From a virus, in the IMG/VR virus record IMGVR_UViG_3300009103_001698, positions 17,937-81,936 of that record: a DNA stretch of 64,000 nt, one strand, 5' to 3'. Within the stretch, counting starts at the first letter, position 1; each line of letters starts with the position of its first letter. Made by a program: the position numbers and the translations under genes. The notes below the pieces were generated by a model. It saw only the letters and a list, made by a program, of their open reading frames with translations. It ran no database searches and was not told where the DNA came from. Shown here piece by piece: positions 13,641-22,118 of this stretch.

Positions 13641-14327
13641 ATGCGAAAAAATAAAAGGTATTATTGGGCTAGCCAAGAAGAGATAAAGGGAGTAGAGCAA
13701 GAAGAGGGGTTTGAGGAGTTAACTCCGTCACAACAAGTTATGCTTTTGGACACAATAGGTGCCCAGCTTAATGCACCTCCTACCCCGAAAGATGATTTTA
13801 TAGAAGTTTCCAATAATAGAATTTATTTTTATTCCAGCATCCAAAGACGGAAGGTGATGGTTCTTAATAAAACTCTTCGTGAACTTTCTACAGACATCCG
13901 CCACAGTGCCACTATTTTAGAATCAACCCCAGCTAGTATTTTTCTTCACATCAACAGTCATGGTGGAGATTTGTTTACCGGTTTAGCAGCAGTTGACGAG
14001 ATTATCAAATGTGATGTTCCAATCACCTCTATTGTTGATGGTTGTGCTGCTTCTGCTGCTACTCTTATGAGTATTGTTGCCGATCATCGTCAAATTAATA
14101 AACACGCTTATATGCTAATACACCAGCTTTCTTCTGGAATGTGGGGTAAATACAGCGAGTTAAAAGACGAGATTGAAAATCTAGATAGATTAATGGAAAT
14201 GATTAAAAGCATTTATACAGAATACACAAAACTTCCACTAGACAAATTAGAGAAGATTTTGGAACATGACATTTGGTTTGATGCTGAAACTTGTCTTAAG
14301 TATGGGCTGGTTGATGAAATCATTTAA
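13641..14327 (+). CDS. ClpP-like serine protease
   Basis: A 228-residue member of the ClpP/S14 family with the catalytic triad: Ser138 in GCAASAATLM, His161 in MLIHQLSSG and Asp210 in HDIWFDAE, followed by YGLVDEII as in bacterial ClpP. The N-terminal 50 residues are extra compared with host ClpP, and the oxyanion-region glycines (HINSHGGDLFTG) are conserved. ClpP needs an AAA+ partner such as ClpX or ClpA to degrade folded proteins; none is seen in the window. Phage ClpP-like proteins may act as prohead proteases or in host protein turnover. It lies far from the virion genes here, so regulated proteolysis is as likely. A strong AAAGGAG precedes the start. Confidence 0.85.
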   Translation: MRKNKRYYWASQEEIKGVEQEEGFEELTPSQQVMLLDTIGAQLNAPPTPKDDFIEVSNNRIYFYSSIQRRKVMVLNKTLRELSTDIRHSATILESTPASIFLHINSHGGDLFTGLAAVDEIIKCDVPITSIVDGCAASAATLMSIVADHRQINKHAYMLIHQLSSGMWGKYSELKDEIENLDRLMEMIKSIYTEYTKLPLDKLEKILEHDIWFDAETCLKYGLVDEII

Positions 14328-14342
14328 CTGAGTGAACAAAAA

Positions 14343-15677
14343 ATGGCAAAGAAAACTTATGTTTTAGACACAAACGTTTATTTAACTGACTCATCGGCAA
14401 TAACTTCATACGGCTACAATGACATCGTAGTTCCAATAAAAGTTCTAGAAGAGATAGATAAACACAAGAAGCGACAAGATAGCGTCGGTGCTAATGCTCG
14501 TCGTGTTATTCGTTTTTTGGATGACCTTCGCGCAAAAGGAAATCTTCATAAAGGTGTCCGTATTGGAAAAGGAAAAGGAATAATCAAGGCAAGAAGCTTT
14601 GATCCAGAGATTCTTCCACCCGGGTATAATAAAGATGATCCAGATAACCAGATTTTAAGCACTGCTCTTACTGAAAAGGGCGATAACCCAAAAAGAAAAG
14701 TTGTTGTTGTTTCAAGAGACATTAACATGCGTGTCAAGTGTGATGCTCTGGGATTAGCCGGCGAGGATTACATTGTTGAAAAGCTTGTTAGCAGCCGCTC
14801 TGACATCTTTACCGGCGTCACCAAACACTTGGTCGACGATCAGATCATTGATCAATTTTATTCTGGTGAGGGTATCCTTTTAGATAAGGAAGAAGTTCGA
14901 TTGTGCCCAAACCAGTTCATAATGTTAATTTCTAACTCTAACGAAAAGAAAACAGCATTAGCTAGATTTCATAGTTATATGAAGCCGCTAACAAAGATAG
15001 TTGAATGTTATGATAATCGTTTCAAAATAAAGCCGAGAAACAAAGAACAAGAATTTGCCCTCAATCTTCTATTTGATCCAAAGGTTCAAGTAGTTACGCT
15101 CGTTGGAGCAGCTGGAACAGGAAAAACATTAATTGCTCTTTATTCTGGAATGTGTCAAACGTTAGATAACTGGAAAGGTGTAATACCAAAACAAGCAGAA
15201 TACGAAAGAATGATTATTTCTCGTCCTATTCAGCCGATGGGAAAGGATTTAGGTTATCTTCCAGGCTCATTAGAAGAAAAGATGTCTCCGTGGTTGTCAC
15301 CGATCAAAGATAATCTTCGTTTTTTGATGAACAATAAAAAAGATCAGTTAAAAGAATACGTAGAACAAGGCATAATAGAGGTAGAAGCACTTACATATAT
15401 TCGTGGAAGATCTGTTAATAACGCTTTCATTATTATTGATGAGATCCAAAACATGACCGTTCATGAATTAAAGACAGTTGTCACACGCGTTGGCGAAGGA
15501 TCGAAGATAGTTCTTATGGGTGATGTTGAGCAGATTGATAATGTTTATTTAGACGAGACAACCAATGGGTTAACCTACGCTGTAGAAAAATTCAAAACAC
15601 ATAACATTACAGGTCATGTTACATTAAAAAGAGGAGAAAGGTCAAAGGTCGCAACGTTGGCAGCCAAAATACTTTAG
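14343..15677 (+). CDS. PIN domain-PhoH ATPase fusion (PhoH2-like)
   Basis: A 444-residue two-domain protein. The N-terminal PIN domain begins YVLDTNVYLTD with further acidic residues in LEEIDKHKK and later DPDNQILS and SRDINMR, giving the usual cluster of metal-binding Asp/Glu of PIN ribonucleases. The C-terminal PhoH ATPase has Walker A GAAGTGKT (residues 255-262) and Walker B AFIIIDEIQNM with Asp366. PIN-PhoH proteins (PhoH2) from bacteria unwind and cut RNA using ATP. Most phage PhoH proteins have only the ATPase domain, so the full fusion is notable. It probably acts in RNA turnover during infection. The length matches bacterial PhoH2. Confidence 0.88.
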   Translation: MAKKTYVLDTNVYLTDSSAITSYGYNDIVVPIKVLEEIDKHKKRQDSVGANARRVIRFLDDLRAKGNLHKGVRIGKGKGIIKARSFDPEILPPGYNKDDPDNQILSTALTEKGDNPKRKVVVVSRDINMRVKCDALGLAGEDYIVEKLVSSRSDIFTGVTKHLVDDQIIDQFYSGEGILLDKEEVRLCPNQFIMLISNSNEKKTALARFHSYMKPLTKIVECYDNRFKIKPRNKEQEFALNLLFDPKVQVVTLVGAAGTGKTLIALYSGMCQTLDNWKGVIPKQAEYERMIISRPIQPMGKDLGYLPGSLEEKMSPWLSPIKDNLRFLMNNKKDQLKEYVEQGIIEVEALTYIRGRSVNNAFIIIDEIQNMTVHELKTVVTRVGEGSKIVLMGDVEQIDNVYLDETTNGLTYAVEKFKTHNITGHVTLKRGERSKVATLAAKIL

Positions 15678-15683
15678 GAGAGA

Positions 15684-15905
15684 ATGATGAAAGAGTGGTT
15701 AACAAACTATGTTGGAGAAGCAGTAAGCCCAGAGGACGAAAACGTAACTGTTGAGATGATAGTAGAGGTAATGGCTAAAGAATTTCCAGAGTTTTTACTA
15801 GTGGTGGCTGAAGAGAACTTTATTCGTGGCTATGAACAAGCATTAGACGACGTAAGGGAGATTAAAAAGAAGTATGCACAACCTGAAGTTAACAAACTAT
15901 ATTAA
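15684..15905 (+). CDS. Small acidic hypothetical protein
   Basis: A 73-residue acidic helical protein. TAGGAGAG lies just before tandem ATG codons (15684 and 15687); the second gives better ribosome-binding spacing. No motif or family recognised. Its last 32 nt overlap the next gene's start region. It lies between the PIN-PhoH and metallopeptidase genes and is probably in the same operon. Confidence 0.6.
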   Translation: MMKEWLTNYVGEAVSPEDENVTVEMIVEVMAKEFPEFLLVVAEENFIRGYEQALDDVREIKKKYAQPEVNKLY

Positions 15906-16614
15906 AAAAAGTAGTACTGTTATACCAAATAAGAAAGAAACCCTTTTCTTTAAGGATGTGGTCGTTTATATAAAAGACCCCTTACCAGAGGAAGTTTCAT
16001 TAAAAGCGGTTCTTTCAAAAATAGAAGAAATAATCCCAAAACATTTAGCAACAAATGTAGAGGCAATTTATGTTGGCAAATTTGAACATTTAGAAAGTCG
16101 AGAAGTTAACGCAGCATATTTAGAAGGCGCACTATATATTAGCAACGATCAGGACGACGAAGAAGATTTACTGGACGATATCGTTCACGAACTAGCCCAT
16201 TCTGTTGAAGAACAATATGGGCTACAAATTTATGGTGACGGTTCTTTGGAAAAGGAATTTGTCAGAAAAAGAAAAAAACTTTATAACCTTCTAAGGTCTT
16301 ACGACTATAATGTATCAAGAGCGGCATTTCTCAGTGTTGATTTTTCAGAAGATTTTGATACGCTGTTGTACAAAGACATCGGGTATGACAAATTGGAACA
16401 TTTTACAATGGGCCTCTTCCCATCTAACTATTCTGTTACCTCTCTGCGAGAGTACTTCGCAATTGGCTTTGAATCTTATTTCCTAAATGACCGACAAGAG
16501 CTATTAAAGGTGAGCCCGGAACTATTTAGTACTGTTGAACAACTAGTTTCAACGGGAGAAGAAGATGAAGAAGAAATTTGGCTCAATAGTGAACAACATC
16601 ACACGTCATATTGA
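15874..16614 (+). CDS. Zincin metallopeptidase-like protein
   Basis: A 246-residue protein with IVHELAHSVEEQYG: HExxH at His105-Glu106-His109, and a downstream helix LREYFAIGFESYF whose Glu residues could supply the third zinc ligand. This layout recalls M-family peptidases related to phage and anthrax lethal-factor-like proteins that keep an E-x-FA-x-x-x-ESY helix. There is no signal peptide or membrane segment, so it probably acts in the cytoplasm or is packaged. It overlaps both neighbours (32 nt upstream, 50 nt downstream). It is the third HExxH protein in the window, with little similarity to the others outside the motif. Confidence 0.65.
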   Translation: MHNLKLTNYIKKSSTVIPNKKETLFFKDVVVYIKDPLPEEVSLKAVLSKIEEIIPKHLATNVEAIYVGKFEHLESREVNAAYLEGALYISNDQDDEEDLLDDIVHELAHSVEEQYGLQIYGDGSLEKEFVRKRKKLYNLLRSYDYNVSRAAFLSVDFSEDFDTLLYKDIGYDKLEHFTMGLFPSNYSVTSLREYFAIGFESYFLNDRQELLKVSPELFSTVEQLVSTGEEDEEEIWLNSEQHHTSY

Positions 16615-16849
16615 CTCGTTTCGTGAAACAGTAGCACAAGCTCAGAAGAAGGCAGAAGAGGTAAAAAAAGAAGAACCTCCGAAAGAAGAGCCAAAGCCAG
16701 AGCAGCCTCCCGAAGAAGAAATAGTTGACATTTATACCTTAATGAGTTATAATGAACTTCGGAACTTAGCAAAACAATATGGTATCAGTACATACCGGGT
16801 CAAAAAAGAAGATTTGATAGTTGAGCTAAAAAAACACGAAGAGGAATAA
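16565..16849 (+). CDS. SAP/Rho-N-like DNA-binding protein
   Basis: A 94-residue protein in three parts: a helical N-terminus, a Pro/Glu/Lys-rich linker (residues 35-55, KKEEPPKEEPKPEQPPEEE), and a C-terminal helix-extended loop-helix (LMSYNELRNLAKQYGIS, then VKKEDLIVELKKHEE). The C-terminal domain fits the SAP or Rho N-terminal fold, which binds DNA or RNA. The gene begins inside the metallopeptidase gene, 5 nt after GGAGA, and ends directly before the nuclease gene. It may help a partner nuclease or transcription factor reach DNA; this is inferred from neighbours. Confidence 0.6.
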   Translation: MKKKFGSIVNNITRHIDSFRETVAQAQKKAEEVKKEEPPKEEPKPEQPPEEEIVDIYTLMSYNELRNLAKQYGISTYRVKKEDLIVELKKHEEE

Positions 16850-17611
16850 ATGGCAAATGGCCACATTAGTTATTCAGAATTCAAGATTTGGAGTGAGTGT
16901 CCCTGGCGACATAAGCTCAGTTATTTAGATAAATTATCAACATTTAACGGAAATGAGTTTACAGCGTTTGGAACAGCTGTCCATGAAGTTTGTGAAAGAA
17001 CTGTCAAGGACGAAGAAGATCAAACTCCTGAAGCATTCCAAGCAGCATTTTCAAAAGAATTAAAAAAATTAACTGTCGATCTAAATAAAAAGTTAGTCGT
17101 TGAAATGAATGTACAGGGCAAAGCAATGCTTCCTGAGATCTTTCCAGCACTTAAAGAATATTTTGGAGAATACGAAATTGTTGAAGCAGAAGAGAGACTC
17201 TATGAACCAATAGAAGATAGCGAGCTACTTTTCAAAGGTTTCATAGATCTAGTGTTAAAAACAAAAGACGGTAAGTATCACATTATCGATTGGAAAACTT
17301 GTAGCTGGGGTTGGGATGCTAGAAAAAAATCAGATAAATTGATCACTTATCAGCTAACTCTTTATAAAAACTACTATGTACAGAAGCACAATTTAGATCC
17401 AAAAAACGTAGAAACACACTTCGCTCTCTTAAAAAGAACGGCGAAAAAAGATAGAGTGGAAATCTTCCGTGTAACCAGCGGAGAAAGAAAAACAAAAAAT
17501 GCACTTAAAGCTTTGAACTATTCCCTCTATAATATAAAAAAATCACGCTTTATTAAGAACCGTCTTTCTTGTAAATACTGTGAATTTTATCAAACAAAGC
17601 ATTGTCCATAA
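16850..17611 (+). CDS. Cas4/RecB-like Fe-S exonuclease
   Basis: A 253-residue PD-(D/E)XK nuclease. Motifs are SYSEFKIWSECPWRHKL at the N-terminus, GTAVHEVCE (His of the RecB-family motif), FKGFIDLVL (Asp) and HIIDWKTCS (the D-x-K core), then YQLTLY (the Q-x3-Y motif). Four cysteines, one at the N-terminus (ECPW) and three in CKYCEFYQTKHCP at the end, match the [4Fe-4S] site of Cas4 and AddB. The family digests single-stranded DNA ends. In phages, Cas4-like proteins serve recombination, replication or host DNA degradation. There are no cas1/cas2 genes or repeats nearby, so a CRISPR role is unlikely. Confidence 0.85.
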   Translation: MANGHISYSEFKIWSECPWRHKLSYLDKLSTFNGNEFTAFGTAVHEVCERTVKDEEDQTPEAFQAAFSKELKKLTVDLNKKLVVEMNVQGKAMLPEIFPALKEYFGEYEIVEAEERLYEPIEDSELLFKGFIDLVLKTKDGKYHIIDWKTCSWGWDARKKSDKLITYQLTLYKNYYVQKHNLDPKNVETHFALLKRTAKKDRVEIFRVTSGERKTKNALKALNYSLYNIKKSRFIKNRLSCKYCEFYQTKHCP

Positions 17612-17612
17612 G

Positions 17613-17732
17613 AAAAAAAGAACTAAAAAATTGATGGATGCCGGTTATAATGTTATTATCATTTGGGAAAATGATTATTTAGAAAATAAACAAGTTGTAA
17701 TAGAACAACTTTTGGAGAGGTTAAATGAATAA
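17613..17732 (+). pseudogene. Possible remnant of a Vsr-like homing endonuclease
   Basis: In the frame ending at TAA 17730-17732, about 40 residues read KKKRTKKLMDAGYNV, then IIIWENDYLENK. The 'R-x-K-x-L-x-x-x-GY-x-V-x-x-IWE-x-D' pattern resembles the C-terminal end of Vsr/DUF559-type endonucleases, which include intron-associated homing enzymes such as the I-Bth0305I type. No catalytic N-terminal part exists: the same frame hits a stop at 17535-17537 within the nuclease gene. An ATG at 17634 could still give a 32-residue peptide. Its position immediately upstream of a group I intron-split gene supports a decayed homing gene. Assignment by pattern only. Confidence 0.35.
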
Positions 17733-19270
17733 GGAAAAAATGAACGAAGAAAAGATCAAAATCTTTACGATTTCAGATATGCCGTTAGTGACTTAGCGGC
17801 AGTAAAATTGGGTGAATTGCTGGAAACCCCTCAGAGTCAAATAAACCACAACATAATTGGAAACGATAAGTGTGAAGGTTAGAAAATTATTTGAATTGGA
17901 CAATCAGCAGCCAAGCTCCTGTTTAGAAATAATGGAGAAGGTTCAGAGACTACGGTAAGCCTAAGTTGTTAATATGGTGATAATCCGACAGCGCCCAACA
18001 CTCATGAGAGTGATGATATAGTCCGACTGTTTATGAAAGTAAATAGGTTTTTGTAAGTCCATCTGGAGTAGGCACCCAGACTCGATACGTTATTGAAGGT
18101 TTGTTGAAGACCGGTAAATACAAATTTGTTTCTCTAGGAGGGGCAATCAAACACCAACAATACCAACCAGTCAAAACAGAAGAGTGGGGAGATGATTGGG
18201 TTATTTATCCAGTTGATGGGTTTGGAAACCCAGATGTTATTAGATCTATTATCAGAAATGAAAAACCAGCACTTCTTTGGTTTATGACAGATCCTCGCTT
18301 TTATGAATGGCTCTGGGCGATAGAAGATGAGATTCGACCATTGATGCCAATGGTTTATTATCACGTTTGGGACAACTATCCTTATCCAGTTTTCAATCGT
18401 AAGTTTTATCTTTCCAATGATTTCATAGCCACTATTTCAAAGGTTACAGACGACTTTGTAAAAACAGTAGCACCAGAGGTTGAACGAGAATATGTTCCAC
18501 ACGCTGTCGACTCAGAAGTTTTTAAACGCCTAACAGACGAAGAAATGTTACATTATAAAGGTAAACACTTTGGAGCCGGCGATAAAAAAGTTACTTTCTT
18601 CTGGAATAATAGAAACGCTCGTAGGAAACAAAGTGGATCATTAGTTTGGTGGTTCAAAGAATTTCTTGATCAAGTCGGACACGACAAAGCAAGACTGATT
18701 ATGCATACTGATCCAAAGGATCCTAATGGACCAGATTTGGAAGCGTATGTACATGAACTTGGGCTTACCAATGGTGAGATTATGTTTTCAAAAGCAAAAG
18801 TTCAACCACAAGATCTGGCTGTGATGTATAACATCGCTGACTGCGTTATTAACATTTCAGACGCAGAAGGCTTTGGACTTGCTACTTTGGAAGCATTGTC
18901 TTGTGAGACACCTATTATTGTTAGTATGACCGGCGGACTTCAAGAGCAGGTTACTGATGGCAAAGATTGGTTTGGTGTTGGTCTTGAACCAGCTAGTAAA
19001 GCTGTAATCGGTTCACAACAAGTTCCCTTCATTTATGAGGACAGGGTTGCCAAAGAGGATTTCCTTGCTGCGATGCATAAAATCTACAAGATGACCGACA
19101 AACAACGTCATAAACTTGGAAAGAAGGGTCGTAAGCATGTAGAAAAGAATTACAACTTTGAGAACTTTCACAAGTCTTGGAATCGTATTATTGCTAAAAC
19201 ACTAGAAAAGCACGGCTCTTGGAGCACTCGTAAGGAACACAAGGCATGGACGCTTAAGGAGGCAGCATGA
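17725..19270 (+). CDS. GT4-family glycosyltransferase, split by a group I intron
   Basis: The gene is join(17725..17785, 18054..19270), giving 425 residues after splicing. Exon 1 encodes 20 residues ending ISDMP plus one base; exon 2 resumes LSPSGVGTQTRYVIEGL, restoring the Gly-rich N-terminal motif of GT-B glycosyltransferases. The C-terminal half has EGFGLATLEA (E-x7-E), the donor-sugar phosphate-binding signature of GT4. The unspliced frame stops after 23 codons (TAG at 17794-17796). A ribosome-binding site GGAGAGG (17714-17720) precedes ATG 17725. It transfers sugars from nucleotide donors, probably to a surface glycan, and it heads the 21-kb glycan cluster. The next gene overlaps by ATGA. 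Confidence 0.9.
17786..18053 (+). ncRNA. Group I self-splicing intron, 268 nt, no internal ORF
   Basis: The core is visible. P1 pairs exon TGCCGT (17780-17785) with guide GCGGCA (17796-17801), ending in the required U-G pair at the 5' splice site. P10 pairs exon 2 TAAG (18054-18057) with CTTA (17792-17795) directly next to the guide. The intron ends in G (18053). P4 pairs TGCTG (17818-17822) with CAGCA (17905-17909); P6 CTCC (17916-17919) with GGAG (17934-17937); P7 GACTA (17948-17952) with TAGTC (18019-18023); and a P8-like hairpin CACTC-ATGA-GAGTG spans 17999-18012. GATATAGTCC is a hallmark of T4-type group I introns. Splicing restores the glycosyltransferase frame exactly. With no homing gene inside, mobility would need help in trans. 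Confidence 0.93.
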
Positions 19271-20526
19271 AAAAGAAAGTATTGATTCAGGGACCAATTC
19301 TAACACAATCTGGTTACGGCGAACACGCTCGTTTAGTTTATAGAGCACTTAAATCCAAAGAAGATCTATTTGAGGTTTATGTAAACCCTATTAACTGGGG
19401 TAAAACATCTTGGCTTTGGGAAGACACACAAGAACGAAGAGACATCGACGCCTGTATTGCTAAAACACAGATTTATGGACAACAGAGGGGTCAATTTGAT
19501 ATTGCTATGCTTGTAACTATTCCAACTGAATGGGAGCAATACAGAGCAGCCCCAATCAATATTGGCGTTACGGCAGGAATTGAGTCAAATAAGGTTGCTC
19601 CGAAATGGCTGGAAGCAGCTAATCGTTTTGTTGATAAAATTATTGTACCATCAGAATTTGCGAAGAAAACATACGGTGACACAACTTATCAAGGTAAGGA
19701 TCAAAATGGTAATGATGCTATTTTGAAGCTGGAAAAGACAATCGATGTTGTAAACTACCCAATCAAAAAACTCGAAGAAGTAGATCTAGGAATCAAACTA
19801 GACTATGATTTTAACTTTCTAACAGTCGCTCAATGGGGACCAAGAAAGAATGTTGAGAACACTATTCGCTGGTTTGTGGAAGAATTTATTGATCAAGAAA
19901 TTGGTTTGGTTCTCAAAATCAACAGAGCAAATAACTCCATTATTGATAAAGAAGCAGTTGAAAACGGTGTCAATGCTCTTCTCAAAGAATACCCAAATCG
20001 AAAATGTAAGGTCTATGTTCTTCACGGCTACATGACTGAATCTGAATTACATTCACTTTATAAACATCAACAAGTCAAATGTCTATTATCGTTAACACAC
20101 GGAGAAGGCTTTGGCTTACCTTTGTTCGAAGCAGCTTACAGCGGGCTTCCTATCATTACTCACGACTGGGGCGGACAAACTGATTTCTTGTTACACGAGG
20201 TCAAAAACAAAAAGAAGACAAGAACAAGAATGCTCTGTGGCAAAGTTGACTACGATCTTAATCCAATCCAGAAAGAAGCTGTCTGGGACGGAGTACTTCA
20301 AGCAGACAGTCTTTGGGCTTTTCCTAAACAGGGTAGCTGCAAAATGAAGATGCGAGAGATGGTTAAGGACTATGGTCGCTACTGGGCTCAAGCGAAGAAG
20401 CTAAAGAATATGCTGGAAGAGGATTTCTCAGAAGAAAAGATTTATGAGAAGATGGCTGAAACTCTTAGTCCATATGTTCAAGTCGATGAAGAAATAGAGA
20501 AGTTGTTTAATGAAATTACCTTATGA
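19267..20526 (+). CDS. GT4-family glycosyltransferase
   Basis: A 419-residue GT-B fold enzyme. The N-terminus IQGPILTQSGYGEHARLVY has the Gly-rich acceptor-side motif. The C-terminal domain has WGPRKNVENTIRWFVEEF (domain-start motif) and HGEGFGLPLFEAAYSGLP (E-x7-E nucleotide-sugar site). The length is normal for the family. It starts on ATGA overlapping the previous glycosyltransferase, and the next gene overlaps it again, so the three are translationally coupled. The sugar donor is not predictable. It probably acts in the cytoplasm on a glycan intermediate or protein acceptor. Confidence 0.88.
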   Translation: MKKKVLIQGPILTQSGYGEHARLVYRALKSKEDLFEVYVNPINWGKTSWLWEDTQERRDIDACIAKTQIYGQQRGQFDIAMLVTIPTEWEQYRAAPINIGVTAGIESNKVAPKWLEAANRFVDKIIVPSEFAKKTYGDTTYQGKDQNGNDAILKLEKTIDVVNYPIKKLEEVDLGIKLDYDFNFLTVAQWGPRKNVENTIRWFVEEFIDQEIGLVLKINRANNSIIDKEAVENGVNALLKEYPNRKCKVYVLHGYMTESELHSLYKHQQVKCLLSLTHGEGFGLPLFEAAYSGLPIITHDWGGQTDFLLHEVKNKKKTRTRMLCGKVDYDLNPIQKEAVWDGVLQADSLWAFPKQGSCKMKMREMVKDYGRYWAQAKKLKNMLEEDFSEEKIYEKMAETLSPYVQVDEEIEKLFNEITL

Positions 20527-22118
20527 TAGTATTTGTTAGTGATTATTTTTCTAACCAAATAACTGGCGGCGCCGAACTAACCTCTGATGCTTTATTGGAA
20601 GCCAGATTATCACCAGTTATTTGTATTAATTCTCAGAATATTGCTTCACAAACAATAAATCAGTTTAAAGACAGCCGGTGGATACTTGGTAACTTCTCTA
20701 TGATACCTGATAATTTTCTATTAGAGATCATTAAAAATGTTAAAGATTATTCTGTAATAGAATACGACTACAAGTATTGTAAATACCGTTCAACTCACAA
20801 ACACATAGAAGCAGAGGGTATCTGCGAATGTGAAAAATCCAGCCATGGCAAGTTGATTTCTATTTTGATGGCAAAAGCTAGGAATGTATTTTGGATGTCT
20901 GAAAAACAAAAGAATGAGTATATTAAAGTACTTCCTTTTCTTAACAAAGCTAATAATGTAGTGTTGAGTTCTTCTTTCTCAAAAGAAAGCCTATTATACA
21001 TTAAATCTTTAGATGTGTCAAATAAAAATAATAAATTTTTAATTTTAGAGTCTGGTTCGTGGATAAAAGGAACACAAGATTGCGTATCCCACGCACAAGA
21101 ACACAATTTAGAATACGAATTGATTTCTGGCTTATCACATAAAGATTTGTTGAATAAGCTAGCAGAATCGAAGGGTCTTATTTTTCTCCCAAAAGGGTTA
21201 GACACCTGCCCCAGAATTGTAATAGAAGCAAAGATGTTGGGCTGTGAATTGATTTTAAATGATAATGTACAACACAAAGATGAAAAATGGTTTCATGAAA
21301 ACATACCTGAGTTTGTGGAGAAACAAAAGAAATTGTTTTTTGATAAATGCCTCGATCTAAAATATATTGATAAAAAGAAAGATGAAGAAACTAAATTTCA
21401 TTTTATTGTCCCGGCTTATAATGCTGAACAGTTTATCAATACAACCTTAAGAAGCATTAAATGGCAAGATTATGAAAATTTTAAAGTAACAGTTGTAGAT
21501 GATCTGTCCTCTGACAGAACCTATGATGTAGTAAAAACGGAAACAGATCCTAGATTTAGTGTAATAAAACCTAAAGAAAAGAATTATGCCCTCAAAAACA
21601 TTTGTTTAGCAATTGACAAAATCCAACCAGATGATGAAGATGTAATGTTGGTTGTGGATGGAGATGACTGGTTAGCATCAACGGATGTGTTGAATTATCT
21701 AAATAAAATCTATTCTGAAGAGGACGTCCTTTTGACGTATGGCAGCTATGAAGAAAATACAACTGGAAGAAGAGGGGTAGAACCATCAGAATATCCGCAA
21801 GAGGTTATTCGAACAAACACGTTTCGCAAAGATAGGTGGAGGGCATCTCACTTGAGAACCTTTAAATACAAACTTTGGAAAGAGATCAACCAAGAAGATT
21901 TTTTAGATGAAGATGATAACTTTTATACATCAGCATACGATCAGGCGATAATGTTACCTATGCTTGAAATGGCAGGATCTAAAACTAAGTTCATTCCTGA
22001 AATTCTTCATGTCTACAACAAGGGAAACCCACTCCATCACAGCGGAGAGAAAGAAAAACGTCAATACGAAACAATGTTGAGAATAAGAAAGAAATCCCCC
22101 TATGAACGGAAATTTTAA
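20523..22118 (+). CDS. Two-domain glycosyltransferase (GT-B-like plus GT2)
   Basis: A 531-residue protein. Residues 1-280 resemble a GT-B enzyme (start MIVFVSDYFSNQITGGAELT; later FLPKGLDTCPRIVIEAKMLG in place of the E-x7-E loop). From about residue 292 a GT2 (GT-A) domain begins: HFIVPAYNAEQFINTTLRSI, TVVDDLSSDRT and VVDGDDW near 378-383, the D-x-D metal site. The C-terminal part (SAYDQAIMLPMLE) fits the GT2 acceptor region. Two fused transferases could add two sugars in turn. The first domain lacks a clear first Glu of E-x7-E and may be weak or have a different donor. Confidence 0.8.
   Translation: MIVFVSDYFSNQITGGAELTSDALLEARLSPVICINSQNIASQTINQFKDSRWILGNFSMIPDNFLLEIIKNVKDYSVIEYDYKYCKYRSTHKHIEAEGICECEKSSHGKLISILMAKARNVFWMSEKQKNEYIKVLPFLNKANNVVLSSSFSKESLLYIKSLDVSNKNNKFLILESGSWIKGTQDCVSHAQEHNLEYELISGLSHKDLLNKLAESKGLIFLPKGLDTCPRIVIEAKMLGCELILNDNVQHKDEKWFHENIPEFVEKQKKLFFDKCLDLKYIDKKKDEETKFHFIVPAYNAEQFINTTLRSIKWQDYENFKVTVVDDLSSDRTYDVVKTETDPRFSVIKPKEKNYALKNICLAIDKIQPDDEDVMLVVDGDDWLASTDVLNYLNKIYSEEDVLLTYGSYEENTTGRRGVEPSEYPQEVIRTNTFRKDRWRASHLRTFKYKLWKEINQEDFLDEDDNFYTSAYDQAIMLPMLEMAGSKTKFIPEILHVYNKGNPLHHSGEKEKRQYETMLRIRKKSPYERKF

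Noticed and set aside
16850-17611. Cas4 as part of a CRISPR system
   Set aside because: There are no repeat-spacer arrays or cas1/cas2 genes; Fe-S RecB-like nucleases are common in large phages.
18101-19270. Glycosyltransferase starting at TTG 18101
   Set aside because: The reading frame is open back to 18054 and joins exon 1 at 17725-17785 through the group I intron; the TTG is internal and has no ribosome-binding site.
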